19,395 bases of DNA. It comes from Methylococcaceae bacterium (lineage in GTDB: Bacteria; Pseudomonadota; Gammaproteobacteria; Methylococcales; Methylomonadaceae). How positions within the stretch are numbered: the first letter of the stretch is position 1; each line of letters begins with the position of its first letter. Below, in pieces: positions 7,354-16,184 of the stretch. The position numbers and the translations under genes were made by a program. The notes under the pieces were generated by a model, which saw nothing but the letters and a program-made list of their open reading frames with translations, searched no databases and was not told the DNA's origin. The stretch lies in NCBI GenBank assembly GCA_003155565.1, contig PMDM01000206.1, forward strand, positions 1 to 19,395. Direction: 5' to 3'.

Positions 7354-8430
7354 ATGAAAATCAAGCATCTTGGATTCGTGTTGTTAACGCTACTAACAGC
7401 CTGCGATAAATCGGTAGAGCCACCGCCACCTCCGCGCCCGGCTTTAGTAATGTTAGTAGGAGCAAAAGCTGCGGCCGATGCAATGTCGTTGGTGGGTGAA
7501 ATACGCCCTCGATATGAATCCAGCCAAGGCTTTAGGATCGATGGCAAAATTATTGAACGCAAAGTGGATGTGGGTGCGACTGTCAAGAAAGGTCAAGTGA
7601 TCGCCAGGCTTGATCCGGCAGACACCGATTTGGGCGCAGCGGCAGCGCAGGCCGATGTCCGTGCAGCAGAAGCCAACCGTAGCTTGGCGGCGGCAGAATT
7701 AGCACGTTACCGTCAATTGTTCACCAAAAGATTCGTTTCCGCTTCGGCATTAGATATTAAAGGGGCTGAACTCAAAACAGCCACAGCACATCTGGCGCAA
7801 GTAAAGGCACAAGCCAACGTATCGGGCAACCAAACGAAATACACAAACTTAACCGCAGATCGTGATGGCATCATCACTATGATCCATGCTGAGCCAGGAC
7901 AGGTTGTCGAATCTGGAGACTTGGTCGTGCAAATTGCAGACACCCAGGCCATTGAAGTGCTAGTTGCCGCGCCGGAATCGCGTATGGCCGAGGTGCAATT
8001 AAAGGCGGGAGTTACGGTAAAACTGTGGGCAGATCGGCAAAAAATTTATTCAGGAATTGTCCGCGAGATTTCCCCGTCGGCTGATTCTGCCACCCGTGCA
8101 TTTAATGTCCGCGTGGCTATTCAAGATCCTGATGCAGCGTTAAAACTAGGCATGACGGCTAGAGTTAAATTCAATCCGCAGAATGCGCAAGGAGACTCTG
8201 GCTTTCTAATCCCAAGCGCTGCGCTGACTGAAAGTGATGGCAAAAAAATTGTTTGGGTGATTGATGCCAATAACAAGGCGCAACCACGTGCAGTGGAAGC
8301 AGGTCAATTTGGCGAAGATGGCATATTGATTATCAGCGGCCTGCAAGCGGATGAAAAAATCGCCGTTGCAGGAGTACATACCTTGATTAAAGATCAACAA
8401 GTAAAGCCTGTAGTTGAGGCTGAGCCATGA
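7354..8430 (+). CDS. RND efflux periplasmic adaptor (HlyD/AcrA-type membrane fusion lipoprotein)
   Basis: 358 residues with a lipoprotein signal ending LLTAC (lipidated Cys17) followed by a Pro-rich linker. Domains in order are a first lipoyl half with GFRIDGKIIERKVDVGATVKKGQ and VIARLDPAD, an alpha-helical hairpin rich in Ala (about residues 90-150), a second lipoyl half with TADRDGIITMIHAEPGQVVESGD, a beta-barrel region, and a membrane-proximal domain ending VAGVHTLIKDQQV. Such adaptors link an inner-membrane RND pump to an outer-membrane channel; no outer-membrane factor gene is in the window, so one encoded elsewhere is presumably used. Its stop overlaps the permease start by 4 bp. No good ribosome site precedes the ATG. 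Confidence 0.92.
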   Translation: MKIKHLGFVLLTLLTACDKSVEPPPPPRPALVMLVGAKAAADAMSLVGEIRPRYESSQGFRIDGKIIERKVDVGATVKKGQVIARLDPADTDLGAAAAQADVRAAEANRSLAAAELARYRQLFTKRFVSASALDIKGAELKTATAHLAQVKAQANVSGNQTKYTNLTADRDGIITMIHAEPGQVVESGDLVVQIADTQAIEVLVAAPESRMAEVQLKAGVTVKLWADRQKIYSGIVREISPSADSATRAFNVRVAIQDPDAALKLGMTARVKFNPQNAQGDSGFLIPSAALTESDGKKIVWVIDANNKAQPRAVEAGQFGEDGILIISGLQADEKIAVAGVHTLIKDQQVKPVVEAEP

Positions 8431-11400
8431 GCGAAACGCACGAAGAGCATAACGAAAATACGCCCGACCATAACGCAGTATCGAACGAACGATTTAACTT
8501 GTCCGATTGGGCATTAAAGCACCAAACCCTAGTCCTATATTTAATGTTGGTACTCACCATCTCCGGATTCTTTGCCTATACCCAATTAGGTCAATCCGAA
8601 GACCCGCCTTTTACCTTTAAAGTGATGCTGGTACACACTACTTGGCCGGGTGCGAGTGCACAAGAAGTCGAGCAACAGGTGACCGACAAGCTGGAAAAGA
8701 AAATCCAGGAAGTCCCCCATCTTGACTATTCCAAGAGCTTTTCACGGCCAGGCGAGTCAATGATTTTTGTTGTAATCAACGACGATACCTTTTCAGGGGA
8801 CATCCCAAACCTATGGTATCAAGTACGCAAAAAAATCGGTGACATCCGCCACACCTTGCCGCAAAGTATCGAAAGTCTGACGTTCAACGATGAATTTAGC
8901 GATGTGTACGGCAGTATGTATGCGTTGACAGGCGATGGCTTTGACTACGCCGCACTCAAAAAGCAGGCTGAATTGATCCGGTCTGAGCTGCTCAAGATAA
9001 AAGATGTCGCCAAAGTCGATTTTTTCGGCGAACAACAACAGCGACTTTTTATCGAGATTTCCAACACCAAGCTCGTGACGACAGGCATCAACACCAACGA
9101 GCTAATTGCTATTTTACAGGCGCAAAATGCCGTGGTGCGCGGGGGTACGTTCGATTCGGCAAATGAACGCATACGCATTGCCGTATCGGGCCGCTACAGC
9201 AAGCTGGAAGATTTGCGTGAGCTGCGCTTACGCGCCAATAATCAGGATTTTCGTTTGGGCGATGTCGCACGTATTTATCGCGGCTATGAAGACCCACCGC
9301 ACGACCGTGTACGCTTTCAAGGTAAAGATACCTTGTTGTTGGGCGTGAGCATGAAAGACGGTGGCGATGTGATCGCGTTAGGTCATGATCTCGATAATAG
9401 CATCGCCCGTATTCAACAGCAATTAATGGTCGGTTTGGATCTCAATCCTGTCACCTTACAGCCGAAAATTGTGGCGGATTCCGTTAATGACTTTGTGAAG
9501 TCATTGATAGAGGCGTTAATCATTGTGCTCAGCGTCAGTCTGCTTTCATTGGGTTGGCGCAGTGGTATCATCGTCGCTATTACCATTCCCGTCGTATTAG
9601 CCAGCACCTTTTTAGTCATGTATCTCAACGATATTGGGTTGCATAAAATTTCGCTGGGTGCGCTGATATTAGCCCTAGGCTTATTGGTAGACGATGCGAT
9701 TATTGCCGTGGAAATGATGTCGTCGAAAATGGAGCAAGGCTGGGACAGAGTCAAAGCCGCGTCGTTTGCTTATACGTCAACCGCCATGCCGATGCTCACG
9801 GGTACATTAGTCACCGTGGTCGGCTTCTTGCCGATTGCCACCGCTGCATCGTCTACGGGTGAATATACGCGGTCGATTTTTCAGGTATCCGCGATTGCCT
9901 TGGTGATTTCCTGGTTTGCGGCTGTCATTTTTGTGCCTTACTTAGGCTACCATCTATTGCCTGATTATGCCCACGCACCGCAGCCATCAAAATTCATGCT
10001 ATGGCTGAAAAACAGGCTTGGCTTAAATGCAGATAAAACCGACTCTAATCACCATCACAATATTTATAACACCCAGTTTTATCAAGTTTTTCGTGCAGTC
10101 GTCACCGCTTGCGTCCGTTACCGAAAAACGGTTATTGCCATTACCTTAGTGTTGTTTGCGTTGGCTATTATTGGCTTTGGTAAGGTGCAACAACAATTTT
10201 TTCCCGATTCTACCCGACTTGAGTTGGTCGTCGATTTACGCATGACCGAAGGCGCTTCATACTCGGCGACCGATGCACAGGCTAAAAACCTCGAACATTG
10301 GCTGCATGACTGGAACGACAAGCATCAAGGCATCGAAAACTTTGTCGCCTATATCGGCACTGGCGCACCTCGGTTTTATTTGCCGCTGGATATTCAATTG
10401 GCGCATCGCGGATTTGGGCAATTTGTGATTTTGAGCAAAACCTTAGCAGCGCGTGAAGCCTTACGGAAAGATTTGCTCACCTTATTCGAAACCGATTTTC
10501 CGGCGTTACGCGCTTCCGTGTTGCGCTTAGAGAACGGCCCGCCCGTAGGCTTTCCGGTGCAATTTAGGGTGTCAGGGACGGATATTAAGCAAATACGTGA
10601 CATTGCCCAGCAAATCGCCCACATAATGCACGCCAACAACAATCTGATGAATGTGCAATTCGATTGGGAAGAACCCAGCAAAGTCGTCAAAGTAGAGATA
10701 GACCAAGCCAAGGCTCGCCTATTAGGAATCAGCTCAGTTGATATCGCCAACGTCCTCAATGGCGCAATGCAAGAGCTAAATATCACTGAATTTAGGGAAG
10801 GCATTGAGCGGATTGCCTTAGTCGCACGTGCCCCGGAATTGGAGCGTACTCGCCTATCGCATTTACCGGACTTAATGATACAAACACAAACGGGAACGGG
10901 TGTACCTTTAGCACAAATCGCCACGATTACTTTAGAATTTGAAGAAGGCGTTATTTGGCGGCGTAATCGAGTGCCCTCGATTATCGTACGCGCTCATTTA
11001 CAAGGGGATTTGCAAGCCCCCGTGGTGTCGCAGCAAATAGAAGACAAACTGTCTGCGATTAAAGCGGGTCTACCACTAGGTGTAAGCGTTGAAACAGGCG
11101 GTGCCGTTGAAGAATCTGCTAAAGGTGGCGCATCGGTGGCGGCAGGATTTCCCCTGTTTTTAATTGCAGTTCTGACCCTACTAATGCTGCAACTACAAAG
11201 TTTTTCACGCGTATTTTTAGTCTTGTTAACAGCACCTTTGGGTTTAATTGGTGTCACTATTGCGCTGTTATTATTTGATAAGCCATTTGGCTTTGTCGCC
11301 ATGTTAGGCACGATTGCATTATCCGGCATGATTATGCGTAATTCTGTAATCTTGGTCGATCAAATCGACCAAGACCGAGCTTCCGGCCTGGAACCTTGGC

Positions 11401-11621
11401 AAGCGGTCGTCGAATCAACCATACGTCGATTCAGGCCCATCGTGCTAACCGCTGCAGCCGCTATTTTAGCCATGGTACCACTGACGCGTAGTGTATTTTT
11501 TGGCCCGATGGCGGTGGCGATTATGGGTGGTTTGGCGGTTGCCACGTTGTTGACCGTGCTGTTTTTACCCGCGTTGTATACGGCTTGGTTTAGGGTGGAA
11601 ATGCCAAAGGCTGAGGTATAA
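8427..11621 (+). CDS. RND-family efflux permease (AcrB/MdtC-like)
   Basis: 1064 residues, full length for a proton-driven RND pump. The N-terminal membrane helix lies at about residues 34-52 and is followed by the porter-domain start EDPPFTFKVMLVHTTWPGAS. In the fourth membrane helix the acidic proton-relay pair is visible as VDDAIIAVE (Asp422, Asp423). The second half repeats the layout, with QQFFPDSTRLELVVDLRM and, near the end, LSGMIMRNSVILVDQID and AAAAILAMVPLT. It has an N-terminal hydrophilic extension of about 28 residues with several His and Glu, and a His-rich linker (NHHH, around residue 540) between the two halves. Substrates cannot be told from sequence; lipophilic drugs, detergents or organic acids are typical for the group. 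It is translationally coupled to the adaptor. Confidence 0.95.
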   Translation: MSETHEEHNENTPDHNAVSNERFNLSDWALKHQTLVLYLMLVLTISGFFAYTQLGQSEDPPFTFKVMLVHTTWPGASAQEVEQQVTDKLEKKIQEVPHLDYSKSFSRPGESMIFVVINDDTFSGDIPNLWYQVRKKIGDIRHTLPQSIESLTFNDEFSDVYGSMYALTGDGFDYAALKKQAELIRSELLKIKDVAKVDFFGEQQQRLFIEISNTKLVTTGINTNELIAILQAQNAVVRGGTFDSANERIRIAVSGRYSKLEDLRELRLRANNQDFRLGDVARIYRGYEDPPHDRVRFQGKDTLLLGVSMKDGGDVIALGHDLDNSIARIQQQLMVGLDLNPVTLQPKIVADSVNDFVKSLIEALIIVLSVSLLSLGWRSGIIVAITIPVVLASTFLVMYLNDIGLHKISLGALILALGLLVDDAIIAVEMMSSKMEQGWDRVKAASFAYTSTAMPMLTGTLVTVVGFLPIATAASSTGEYTRSIFQVSAIALVISWFAAVIFVPYLGYHLLPDYAHAPQPSKFMLWLKNRLGLNADKTDSNHHHNIYNTQFYQVFRAVVTACVRYRKTVIAITLVLFALAIIGFGKVQQQFFPDSTRLELVVDLRMTEGASYSATDAQAKNLEHWLHDWNDKHQGIENFVAYIGTGAPRFYLPLDIQLAHRGFGQFVILSKTLAAREALRKDLLTLFETDFPALRASVLRLENGPPVGFPVQFRVSGTDIKQIRDIAQQIAHIMHANNNLMNVQFDWEEPSKVVKVEIDQAKARLLGISSVDIANVLNGAMQELNITEFREGIERIALVARAPELERTRLSHLPDLMIQTQTGTGVPLAQIATITLEFEEGVIWRRNRVPSIIVRAHLQGDLQAPVVSQQIEDKLSAIKAGLPLGVSVETGGAVEESAKGGASVAAGFPLFLIAVLTLLMLQLQSFSRVFLVLLTAPLGLIGVTIALLLFDKPFGFVAMLGTIALSGMIMRNSVILVDQIDQDRASGLEPWQAVVESTIRRFRPIVLTAAAAILAMVPLTRSVFFGPMAVAIMGGLAVATLLTVLFLPALYTAWFRVEMPKAEV

Positions 11622-11628
11622 GCGAATA

Positions 11629-11660
11629 TATAGCCCCCACGCCGGAGCGCGGGAACTATA
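11629..11660. repeat. Degenerate palindromic repeat, copy 2 (CCCACG...GGGAAC type)
   Basis: An imperfect 32-bp palindrome (TATAG/CTATA outer arms, CCC.CGC/GCG.GGG inner arms) directly after the RND permease stop. It is related to the copy at 7193-7220. It could fold in RNA but lacks a T-tract, so it is classed as a repeat rather than a terminator. Confidence 0.5.
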
Positions 11661-11720
11661 AAAAATGCAGTGCATAGGTACGAAGAAATGCTTAGTAATT
11701 TTTATCATAAGGGGAAAATA

Positions 11721-12086
11721 ATGGAAAGCAATTCACATAAAAACATTTGGGAAACCTACACAAAATCATGGTCAGAAATAGACACGTCAAAACGCTTAGC
11801 CTTATTTGAGCAATGTTTAAGCCCCGATTGCATCTACACCGACCCACTTATGCAAGCAACAGGCTACGAGCAATTGTCTGGTTACATGACAGCACTGCAA
11901 AACAATGTACCCAGCGTGAGCTTTGTGACCACCGATTTCAAAAGCCACCATGATCGCAGCCTTACGCATTGGAATATGCTCGATGGTGAAGGCAATTGCC
12001 TTTCCCAAGGTGCCAGTTATGGTTTGTACGGGGCTGATGGGCGGTTAACGCAGATGTCTGGATTCTTTGACCCGCCTACGGATTAA
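11721..12086 (+). CDS. SnoaL/NTF2-like small protein
   Basis: 121 residues from ATG 11721, chosen because AGGGGA lies just upstream; an ATG at 11670 in the same frame would add 17 residues without a ribosome site. The pattern is that of the NTF2-like superfamily (SnoaL type): an N-terminal helix KNIWETYTKSWSEID, the segment LSPDCIYTDPLMQ, then GYEQLSGYMTAL, followed by beta strands including SLTHWNMLDGEG and a final LTQMSGFFD. Such small cone-shaped domains act as cyclases, isomerases or binding proteins, and function cannot be assigned. It is 100 bp downstream of the efflux permease and 6 bp before the TfoX-like gene, so these two may be cotranscribed. Confidence 0.72.
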   Translation: MESNSHKNIWETYTKSWSEIDTSKRLALFEQCLSPDCIYTDPLMQATGYEQLSGYMTALQNNVPSVSFVTTDFKSHHDRSLTHWNMLDGEGNCLSQGASYGLYGADGRLTQMSGFFDPPTD

Positions 12087-12092
12087 AAGGCA

Positions 12093-12458
12093 ATGACTAC
12101 TCCTAGCGCTGAATATAAGGAATATGTTTTAGAGTTTCTGGAGCCCTTATTCCCGGTACAAATAAGCAGATTCTTTGGTGGAGTCGGGATTTCCTATGAC
12201 TCAGTACAGTTTGCCATGATTATGGGCAACAGCCTGTATTTTGCCGTCGATGAGGGCACTCGAAAGAAATATGAGCAAGCGGGAATGCAACCGTTTTCGT
12301 ATATGACCAAAAAAGGACGAATTCAAGTACGCAAGTATTTTGAACTCCCAGAGGACGTTCTGACTGATCCCGAACAACTACGGCTATGGGCAAACGAAGC
12401 CATACAGGTAGCCAACAAAACTAAAAAAACCAATAAAGTGTTTAAGCGGTCTAGCTAA
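12093..12458 (+). CDS. TfoX/Sxy N-terminal domain protein
   Basis: 121 residues matching the TfoX N-terminal domain: YKEYVLEFLEPLFPVQISRF, then FGGVGISYDSVQFAMIMGNS, LYFAVDEGTRKKYEQAG, FSYMTKKGR and a C-terminal helix LRLWANEAIQVA. The full TfoX/Sxy competence regulator has a second, C-terminal helical domain that is absent here, as in many stand-alone small proteins of this family, so a role in competence should not be assumed. AAAGG just before the ATG serves as a weak ribosome site. The Lys-rich tail (KKTNKVFKRSS) is unusual. It probably shares a transcript with the SnoaL-like gene 6 bp upstream. Confidence 0.8.
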   Translation: MTTPSAEYKEYVLEFLEPLFPVQISRFFGGVGISYDSVQFAMIMGNSLYFAVDEGTRKKYEQAGMQPFSYMTKKGRIQVRKYFELPEDVLTDPEQLRLWANEAIQVANKTKKTNKVFKRSS

Positions 12459-12607
12459 ATACAGACCACGGGTTAGTCTTGAAAACTATTGTGACGATGC
12501 CACGAACACGCCCCGATAGCTTTTTTTGCAACTACTTAGCACCAAATGGCTAATAAGCAAGCAATATAGTAAACTGTAACCGTTAATAAATAATCTGATT
12601 CAAGCCC

Positions 12608-13315
12608 ATGACATCCACCGATAACGTACACTCAGAAGAAATCCACAAATTCGGTTCAATGGCAGAACGCTGGTGGGATGAGCAGGGTGAATTTAAAACC
12701 TTGCACGATATTAACCCCCTGCGTTTGGAATTTATCCAACGCTATACCTATCTCGATAAGCAACGAATTGTTGATGTCGGCTGCGGCGGGGGGATATTGA
12801 CCGAAGCACTGGCAAGGCACGGCGCTGATGCCACAGGCATAGATCTCAGCGAAGACCTTATTGATGTGGCCGATCTGCACGGCCTTGAATCAGGGATCAC
12901 TGTACATTATCAAAAAATTAGCGCAGAAGATTTGGCAAATCAACAACCGGAAAGTTTCGATCATGTCACTTGTATGGAAATGCTGGAACATGTACCCAAT
13001 CCAGGCTCCATTATTAACGCTTGTGCTACTTTGGTTAAGCCGGATGGGATGGTGTTTTTCTCTACGCTTAACCGCAAGCCAAAAGCCTATATACTGGCTA
13101 TTGTTGCTGCCGAGCATGTTCTCAACATGCTGCCAAAAGGCACGCACAATTATAAGACGTTTATCAAGCCGTCGGAATTATGCCAATCGGCGCGTACCTG
13201 TGGCCTCACTTTACAAGGCATGGTGGGCATTGAGTACAACCCGTTCACCAAACGTTTCAGTCTTAGCAAAGACATTGATGTCAATTACATCGCCGCTTTT
13301 AAACGTGAAGGCTAA
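12608..13315 (+). CDS. ubiG: Ubiquinone biosynthesis O-methyltransferase UbiG
   Basis: 235 residues, the usual length. UbiG carries out both SAM-dependent O-methylations of ubiquinone synthesis. The class I methyltransferase motif I is VDVGCGGG (residues 55-62), followed by ATGIDLSEDLI, the motif with CMEMLEHVPNP, and FFSTLNRKPKAY. The UbiG-specific region LPKGTHNYKTFIKPSEL and the end FSLSKDIDVNYIAAF are clear. The early motif FGSMAERWWDEQGEFK also fits UbiG. No Shine-Dalgarno is seen before the ATG. A short-chain dehydrogenase follows after 69 bp; in Pseudomonas a phosphatase gene commonly sits between ubiG and such a dehydrogenase, and it is absent here. Confidence 0.95.
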   Translation: MTSTDNVHSEEIHKFGSMAERWWDEQGEFKTLHDINPLRLEFIQRYTYLDKQRIVDVGCGGGILTEALARHGADATGIDLSEDLIDVADLHGLESGITVHYQKISAEDLANQQPESFDHVTCMEMLEHVPNPGSIINACATLVKPDGMVFFSTLNRKPKAYILAIVAAEHVLNMLPKGTHNYKTFIKPSELCQSARTCGLTLQGMVGIEYNPFTKRFSLSKDIDVNYIAAFKREG

Positions 13316-13384
13316 TAAAATTCCACAGCTTTCAATAGGCTACACCTTATCCCGTCTCTTGTTTGATAATGACAGCACACTGCC

Positions 13385-14113
13385 ATGCCTTTAACGAATC
13401 ACGTCATTTTGATTACTGGCGCTGGCGGTGGACTGGGCAGTACCGCAGCCCTAGCCTTAGCCAAGCAAGGCGCACAGATCATTTTGCTGGATAAAAGCAT
13501 CCCTAAGCTCGAAGCGGTTTACGATCAGATCAAAGCAGCAAATGCGCCTGAACCTATCCTATATCCCTTTGATTTGGCTGGTGCAAATGAAGATCAATAT
13601 TATGAATTAGCCAATAAAATCGAGGAAAAATACGGCTCCCTGCAGGGTTTGTTGCATTCTGCTGTGGAGTTCAACAGCTACACGCCACTAGCCTCGCAGG
13701 AGACTAAAGACTGGGGGCATATCTTGAACGTCAACCTGAATGCGCCTTTTTTGCTATGCCGAGTGTTATTGCCGCTGTTGCAAAAAAGTCAGGCTGCATC
13801 CATCGTATTCACCTCAGATTCTTCTGCGCGGACTGCACCTGCTTATTCAGGCGCTTACGGGGTATCTAAAATTGCGCTTGAGGGTTTGGCCAAGATTCTT
13901 GCCGAAGAACTTGAATCATCTAACAAAATTCGGGTCAATATTCTTATTCCAGGGCCTGTTGATTCGCCATTAAGAAAACGGGCTTATCCAGCAGAAGATA
14001 AAACTAAATTGCCTACGATGGAATCCTTAGCCGCTGCCTATTTGTACTTGTTTGGCCCGCAAAGCATAGGCGTAAGCGGTCAGACTATTGATGCCAGAAC
14101 CTTTCATTTATAA
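13385..14113 (+). CDS. Short-chain dehydrogenase/reductase (YciK-like)
   Basis: 242 residues of the classical SDR type. The NAD(P)-binding motif is TGAGGGLG at residues 11-18, and an Asp in ILLDKS (36) at the end of the second strand suggests NAD preference. The catalytic set is visible: a Ser near 146-147 (TSDSS), Tyr158 and Lys162 in YGVSK, with the Asn of NVNLNA. The usual NNAG motif is changed to LHSAVEF. The order after ubiG resembles YciK, an SDR of uncertain substrate, but YciK identity is inference. It is followed 9 bp later by sufT and probably shares a transcript with it. Confidence 0.87.
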   Translation: MPLTNHVILITGAGGGLGSTAALALAKQGAQIILLDKSIPKLEAVYDQIKAANAPEPILYPFDLAGANEDQYYELANKIEEKYGSLQGLLHSAVEFNSYTPLASQETKDWGHILNVNLNAPFLLCRVLLPLLQKSQAASIVFTSDSSARTAPAYSGAYGVSKIALEGLAKILAEELESSNKIRVNILIPGPVDSPLRKRAYPAEDKTKLPTMESLAAAYLYLFGPQSIGVSGQTIDARTFHL

Positions 14114-14122
14114 CCCATTATT

Positions 14123-14677
14123 ATGTCCGAAAGAGAAGATGTTGTTTTAATCCGAGATGTCAATGTAATCACGGTACCTGACGGTAACACCAGCACCCTT
14201 ATCAAGGGTGAAATTGTGACCATTCATCAGGCTCTAGGTAATAGCTATACCGTTGTTACTGAACATGGCAGCATGGTTCGCATTGCCAATACCGATGCAG
14301 ATGCCTTAGGCAAAGAGCATCACCAACTTCATACCTTGGTCACTGACACCAATGCCGAAGCGGTGGAGAACAACTGCTGGGAAGTGATGAAAACCGTGTA
14401 TGACCCTGAAATTCCAGTCAATATTGTCGATCTTGGTCTGGTGTATTACTGCAATGTACGACCATCAGCAACTACTACAAACTTAAACGATGTCCACGTT
14501 ATCATGACTTTGACCGCTCCCGGTTGCGGCATGGGGCCTGTTATTCAAGGTGATGTTGAAAAATGTATCCGCGCTTTGCCCGGTGTAGGCGACGTTAATA
14601 TTGAAGTGGTACTGGATCCACCTTGGTCACGCGAGATGATGTCTGAAGTTGCTCAGTTGCAGCTTGGGCTTTATTAA
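14123..14677 (+). CDS. sufT: SufT-type Fe-S cluster assembly protein (MIP18/DUF59)
   Basis: 184 residues. The N-terminal part is a small beta domain (about 1-75) with IKGEIVTIHQALGNSYTVV, characteristic of long SufT proteins. The C-terminal MIP18 domain contains DPEIPV (94-99), IVDLGLVY, LTAPGCGMG with the conserved Cys135, and DPPWS (165-169). SufT helps mature Fe-S proteins, especially under high cluster demand. Here it is not next to suf genes but 9 bp after an SDR gene. A strong hairpin follows its stop. Confidence 0.9.
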   Translation: MSEREDVVLIRDVNVITVPDGNTSTLIKGEIVTIHQALGNSYTVVTEHGSMVRIANTDADALGKEHHQLHTLVTDTNAEAVENNCWEVMKTVYDPEIPVNIVDLGLVYYCNVRPSATTTNLNDVHVIMTLTAPGCGMGPVIQGDVEKCIRALPGVGDVNIEVVLDPPWSREMMSEVAQLQLGLY

Positions 14678-14689
14678 ATCCTGGGAAAT

Positions 14690-14725
14690 TCCAGCCCTTA
14701 ATTACGTTGGCTTAAAAGGGCTGGA
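14690..14725. terminator. Hairpin between convergent sufT and the small exported protein gene
   Basis: Perfect 10-bp arms (TCCAGCCCTT at 14690-14699, AAGGGCTGGA at 14716-14725) enclose a 16-nt loop. It lies between two convergent genes and could serve both directions. There is no long T-tract on either side, so it is an atypical terminator. Confidence 0.6.
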
Positions 14726-14748
14726 TGTTAGTGAAATGCTGTAAGTGT

Positions 14749-15135
14749 TTAGATTAGAGTCTTTATGTGTTCTAGCTGCTGAATAGCCTTATCCAAGTGC
14801 TCATCAATCCCTTTCATTTCGTTTTGCTTAGCCATAGCCCTTGCTTTTTTAATTATTTCGTTAGTGCGTGAGCGTTCTCTGTCAACAACATCATTCGCAT
14901 TAACATCTTTGCCGTAATCCATGCATTGTTTGATCAATTTGTAGACTTCATCACCTGGTTTGCCTTCAGCGGCTGCAACTTTAGCTTTCTTGAGCTCGCC
15001 AATCATCATATCAATAGCATCGGCTGGTGAATACGAAACTCTGCCCTCACCAGCTTCTGCCAGAGCGACTGATGAAAATGCACCCATAGCCAGAGCAATC
15101 AGGGAAGAAAGTGCGATTGTTTTTAATGTTTTCAT
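14749..15135 (-). CDS. Small exported helical protein (SmbP-like in style)
   Basis: 128 residues with a clear signal peptide (KTLKTIALSSLIALAMGAF, cleavage after ALA at about residue 26). The mature part is almost wholly helical, in two or three amphipathic segments (AIDMMIGELKKAKVAA, VYKLIKQCMDYG, EIIKKARAMAKQ, LDKAIQQLEHIK), with one Cys (71) and two His near the end. The layout is similar to small periplasmic metal-binding helical-bundle proteins such as SmbP, but it lacks their many histidines, so metal binding is not supported by residues. The start has GAGGA about 10 nt upstream on its strand. It is divergent from the metal-handling gene group to its right. Confidence 0.72.
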   Translation of the reverse strand: MKTLKTIALSSLIALAMGAFSSVALAEAGEGRVSYSPADAIDMMIGELKKAKVAAAEGKPGDEVYKLIKQCMDYGKDVNANDVVDRERSRTNEIIKKARAMAKQNEMKGIDEHLDKAIQQLEHIKTLI

Positions 15136-15447
15136 AATGGACTCATCCTCTTTGTGTGTTGTATAGCGTTGTTTTGGTCAATTACAGTAAATTACCGGGC
15201 GCGATTTTATCATGTTTTAACAAACTTTAACCACTAGCAAATAAATTTCAAGCAGTCATTCCACTCAATTGAAGCTGAGACCTTCGACGCTACCCCCTCC
15301 CAGGCTGGAAAAATGCTATCAGACCGCTATTCACCGCTTGCCATAATCTAAAATAGTTGTCCTCCAAAAAAATTGGATATGATACTGGCCAGCAGCGATA
15401 CCGCTACTATCATGACGATTTAATCCACTTAGTTATTGAGGAATCCC

Positions 15448-15531
15448 ATGCAAAACAAAAATAATAATTCAGTTCTTTTCAGGTTTAATTCGCAAAACCT
15501 CCTACTCCCTTTAATCCACAGCACCATTTGA
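15448..15531 (+). CDS. Possible 27-residue peptide
   Basis: ATG at 15448 has GAGG 8 nt upstream and opens a frame of 27 codons (starting MQNKNNNS, ending IHSTI). The Asn-rich start and Leu-rich middle match nothing I recognise. It may be a leader peptide for the downstream exported-protein genes, the remnant of a longer gene whose rest is lost, or chance. Confidence 0.2.
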   Translation: MQNKNNNSVLFRFNSQNLLLPLIHSTI

Positions 15532-15557
15532 ATCTTTCCTCAGCAGACTAATTTACT

Positions 15558-15614
<57 letters not shown>

Positions 15615-15686
15615 AATATTTTGCTTTAGCCACCATCAACAGTAAACTATCTCATACCCAACATACATTTGTTCAGAGATACAACC

Positions 15687-16178
15687 ATGCCACGCAGAAT
15701 CCTTATTATTTGTCATTTCATTTTGTTATGCGCTGTTGCGTTACCAAGCCACGCCGAGCAAGGCACATTAAAACCTTTTATCCCCGGAAGTTATAAGCAA
15801 CTGGAGGACAGCAATGCCAATAAACCCTTTATGCTGGTGATCTGGTCGATCACCTGTTCTTCATGCTTGAAGGATATGGCCTTATTGAACAAGATGCACA
15901 AAGCCAATCCGAACATCAATATGGTGATGCTGGCGACCGATGATTCTTCCGCGACCGAGCAAATCCAGCAAATACTGGCGAAAAATGAACTGAGTGGCAT
16001 TGAAAACTGGCTTTTTGCCGATGAAAACCCACAAAAGCTGCGCTATGAGATTGATCCCAAATGGTACGGTGAATTGCCACGGACTTATTTCCTAAACAAA
16101 AAACATGATCGGGAAGGGATTAGTGGTGTCTTGTCGCAAGAAGACTATGAAGCCTTCTTCAAGAAAATTCTCGATTGA
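15687..16178 (+). CDS. Exported thioredoxin-like (TlpA-style) protein
   Basis: 163 residues from ATG 15687; a TTG at 15669 would add six. The signal peptide is RRILIICHFILLCAVALPSHA with cleavage after residue 23. The thioredoxin fold shows as strand PFMLVIWSITCSSC with the redox pair Cys57/Cys60 at the start of a helix, strand NINMVMLATDDSS, and a later GELPRTYFL with the cis-Pro position. The central part has a helical insertion typical of TlpA/ResA relatives. These act in the periplasm on disulfides of cytochromes or metal-site proteins. The next gene product has a CSCC motif and could be a substrate; that is inference. The gene starts a same-strand group of exported proteins including CopC. 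Confidence 0.82.
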   Translation: MPRRILIICHFILLCAVALPSHAEQGTLKPFIPGSYKQLEDSNANKPFMLVIWSITCSSCLKDMALLNKMHKANPNINMVMLATDDSSATEQIQQILAKNELSGIENWLFADENPQKLRYEIDPKWYGELPRTYFLNKKHDREGISGVLSQEDYEAFFKKILD

Positions 16179-16184
16179 TTCGTT

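Noticed and set aside
10394..10924. 176-codon open frame antisense to the RND permease
   Set aside because: It lies wholly inside a clearly coding gene, with a Cys/Ser/Arg-rich composition typical of antisense frames.
12861..13394. 177-codon frame overlapping ubiG in another frame
   Set aside because: UbiG motifs occupy the other frame through the whole stretch; this one has low-complexity, Trp/Cys-rich content and no domain pattern.
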